Part shown: in pieces, positions 7,326 through 7,673 of the stretch
Numbering within the stretch: the first letter of the stretch is position 1
How the letters are laid out: each line of letters starts with the position of its first letter
Assembly (NCBI GenBank): GCA_007127625.1
Contig: SKYZ01000139.1
Coordinates: 1 to 7,673 of the forward strand
Direction of reading: 5' to 3'
Length of the DNA stretch: 7,673 bases
DNA from: Aquisalimonas sp.
GTDB lineage: Bacteria > Pseudomonadota > Gammaproteobacteria > Nitrococcales > Aquisalimonadaceae
Position numbers and translations under genes: made by a program
The notes under the pieces: generated by a model
The model's input: only the letters and a program-made list of their open reading frames with translations
Databases searched by the model: none
What the model was told of the DNA's origin: nothing

Positions 7326-7330
7326 CCTCC
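7326..7330 (-). promoter_or_regulatory. Ribosome binding site fixing the GTG start of the diguanylate cyclase
   Basis: GGAGG on the minus strand lies exactly 6 nt before the GTG at 7319-7317. An ATG only 1 nt after GGAGG is out of frame and opens a frame of under 30 codons. The in-frame ATG at 7415 has no purine-rich site in front of it. This makes GTG the best-supported start. Confidence 0.75.
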
Positions 7331-7484
7331 GACAACTGCGGTGTTGGTGCCCGGGCGGTTCGCCTACGGCAACCGCATGAAGCACGAGGGTCCGGTGGTT
7401 GTGGCCCCCATGCATGACAACTAAAGCAGAAAAACTCCCCGCTGACCATGTGCTTTTGCGGATTTCCAGAGTCGTGGCGCCCGT

Positions 7485-7519
7485 GGGGCCGTACCGGCGC
7501 AGCCGGCACCGCTGGCCCC
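7485..7519 (-). repeat. Stem-loop downstream of the csaA-like gene
   Basis: On the minus strand GGGGCC pairs with GGCCCC (7514-7519 with 7485-7490); after a 4-base bulge, GTGCCGG (7503-7509) pairs with CCGGTAC (7491-7497) around a 5-base loop. One pair is a G-U wobble only in minus-strand RNA (A-C on the plus strand), which favours function in minus-strand transcripts. It starts 16 bases after the csaA-like stop codon. There is no following U-run, so it may be a Rho-type or processing end, or part of the cyclase leader. Confidence 0.5.
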
Positions 7520-7535
7520 GGGCGCATGCCCGCGG

Positions 7536-7673
7536 TTATCCCAGACGCGCGCCGTTGTGCACGGGCTGGTCCGGCACGGCCAGGACCACGCTGCCGTCGT
7601 CGGCGTAGAAGCCGGTGACCAGGCACTCGGAGCGCATGGGCCCGATCTGCTTGGCGGGGAAGTTGACCACCGC
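7536..7673 (-). CDS. CsaA/YgjH-like tRNA-binding protein, C-terminal part (5' end outside window)
   Basis: The last 45 codons and the TAA stop of a gene continuing past the right edge. The fragment contains [19 protein letters not shown], then [13 protein letters not shown] and the ending NGARLG. This is the typical C-terminal half of the small (about 110-residue) EMAP-II/OB-fold tRNA-binding proteins, CsaA of Bacillus and YgjH of E. coli. These are homodimers that bind tRNA; CsaA has also been linked to secretion as a chaperone. The C-terminal domain of methionyl-tRNA synthetase is related, but the NFP-KQIG and SECLV-GF motifs fit the stand-alone family better. It is on the same strand as the diguanylate cyclase, 216 bases upstream, probably a separate unit given the stem-loop between them. 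Confidence 0.85.
   Translation of the reverse strand, partial: AVVNFPAKQIGPMRSECLVTGFYADDGSVVLAVPDQPVHNGARLG

Larger units (their letters stand above)
7320..7535 (-). other. Non-coding gap between csaA-like gene and diguanylate cyclase
   Basis: These 216 bases hold no convincing gene. They contain the stem-loop at 7485-7519, a smaller repeat (CGGGC/GCCCG at 7519-7532), and a relatively AT-rich patch on the minus strand around 7420-7440 that could hold the cyclase promoter, although no good -35/-10 pair was found. Nothing resembling a c-di-GMP riboswitch was recognised. Confidence 0.5.

Noticed and set aside
5910..7424. Long plus-strand open frame (504 codons) antisense to the diguanylate cyclase
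   Set aside because: Low-complexity Gln/Arg/Ala/Gly-rich translation with no domain; the minus strand encodes clear PAS, GAF and GGDEF motifs.
7320..7535. c-di-GMP riboswitch in front of the diguanylate cyclase
   Set aside because: The region is structured, but I could not recognise the conserved core of either known c-di-GMP riboswitch class.

Overview
The window looks like ordinary chromosomal DNA from a GC-rich proteobacterium, most likely a gammaproteobacterium. The ClpB product matches the enterobacterial protein almost motif for motif, the amino-acid dehydrogenase follows the E. coli DadA pattern throughout, and all genes share the same strong G/C bias at third codon positions. The exact genus cannot be fixed from sequence alone; halophilic or alkaliphilic Ectothiorhodospiraceae or Halomonas-like groups are guesses. 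No phage, transposon, CRISPR, tRNA or rRNA signals were seen.

Layout. Bases 1-200 are non-coding: an edge hairpin (7-28), a 10-bp palindrome (106-115) and a probable heat-shock (sigma-32) promoter with a good CCCCATCTA -10 box (147-155). The plus strand then carries clpB (201-2795). Between clpB and the convergent minus-strand gene lie three successive inverted repeats; the last (2900-2934) is a textbook intrinsic terminator for clpB. The rest is on the minus strand, read from right to left: the 3' end of a CsaA/YgjH-type tRNA-binding protein (7536-7673, cut by the window edge); a 613-residue sensor diguanylate cyclase with GAF-like, PAS, GAF and GGDEF parts (5478-7319, GTG start); a periplasmic PQQ-dependent aldose sugar dehydrogenase of the YliI/Asd type (4328-5440); and a D-amino-acid dehydrogenase, DadA (2965-4230).

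How they fit together. The diguanylate cyclase and the sugar dehydrogenase are 37 nt apart on one strand and are probably co-transcribed. dadA follows after 97 nt containing a large inverted repeat, so it may be read through or have its own promoter. Both dehydrogenases are expected to feed electrons into the respiratory chain, one by periplasmic sugar oxidation and one by D-amino-acid deamination at the inner membrane. ClpB is a separate, convergently transcribed stress gene. I did not find a convincing undescribed system; the points of interest are regulatory (structured intergenic RNAs, start-site choices, the cyclase/dehydrogenase pairing).
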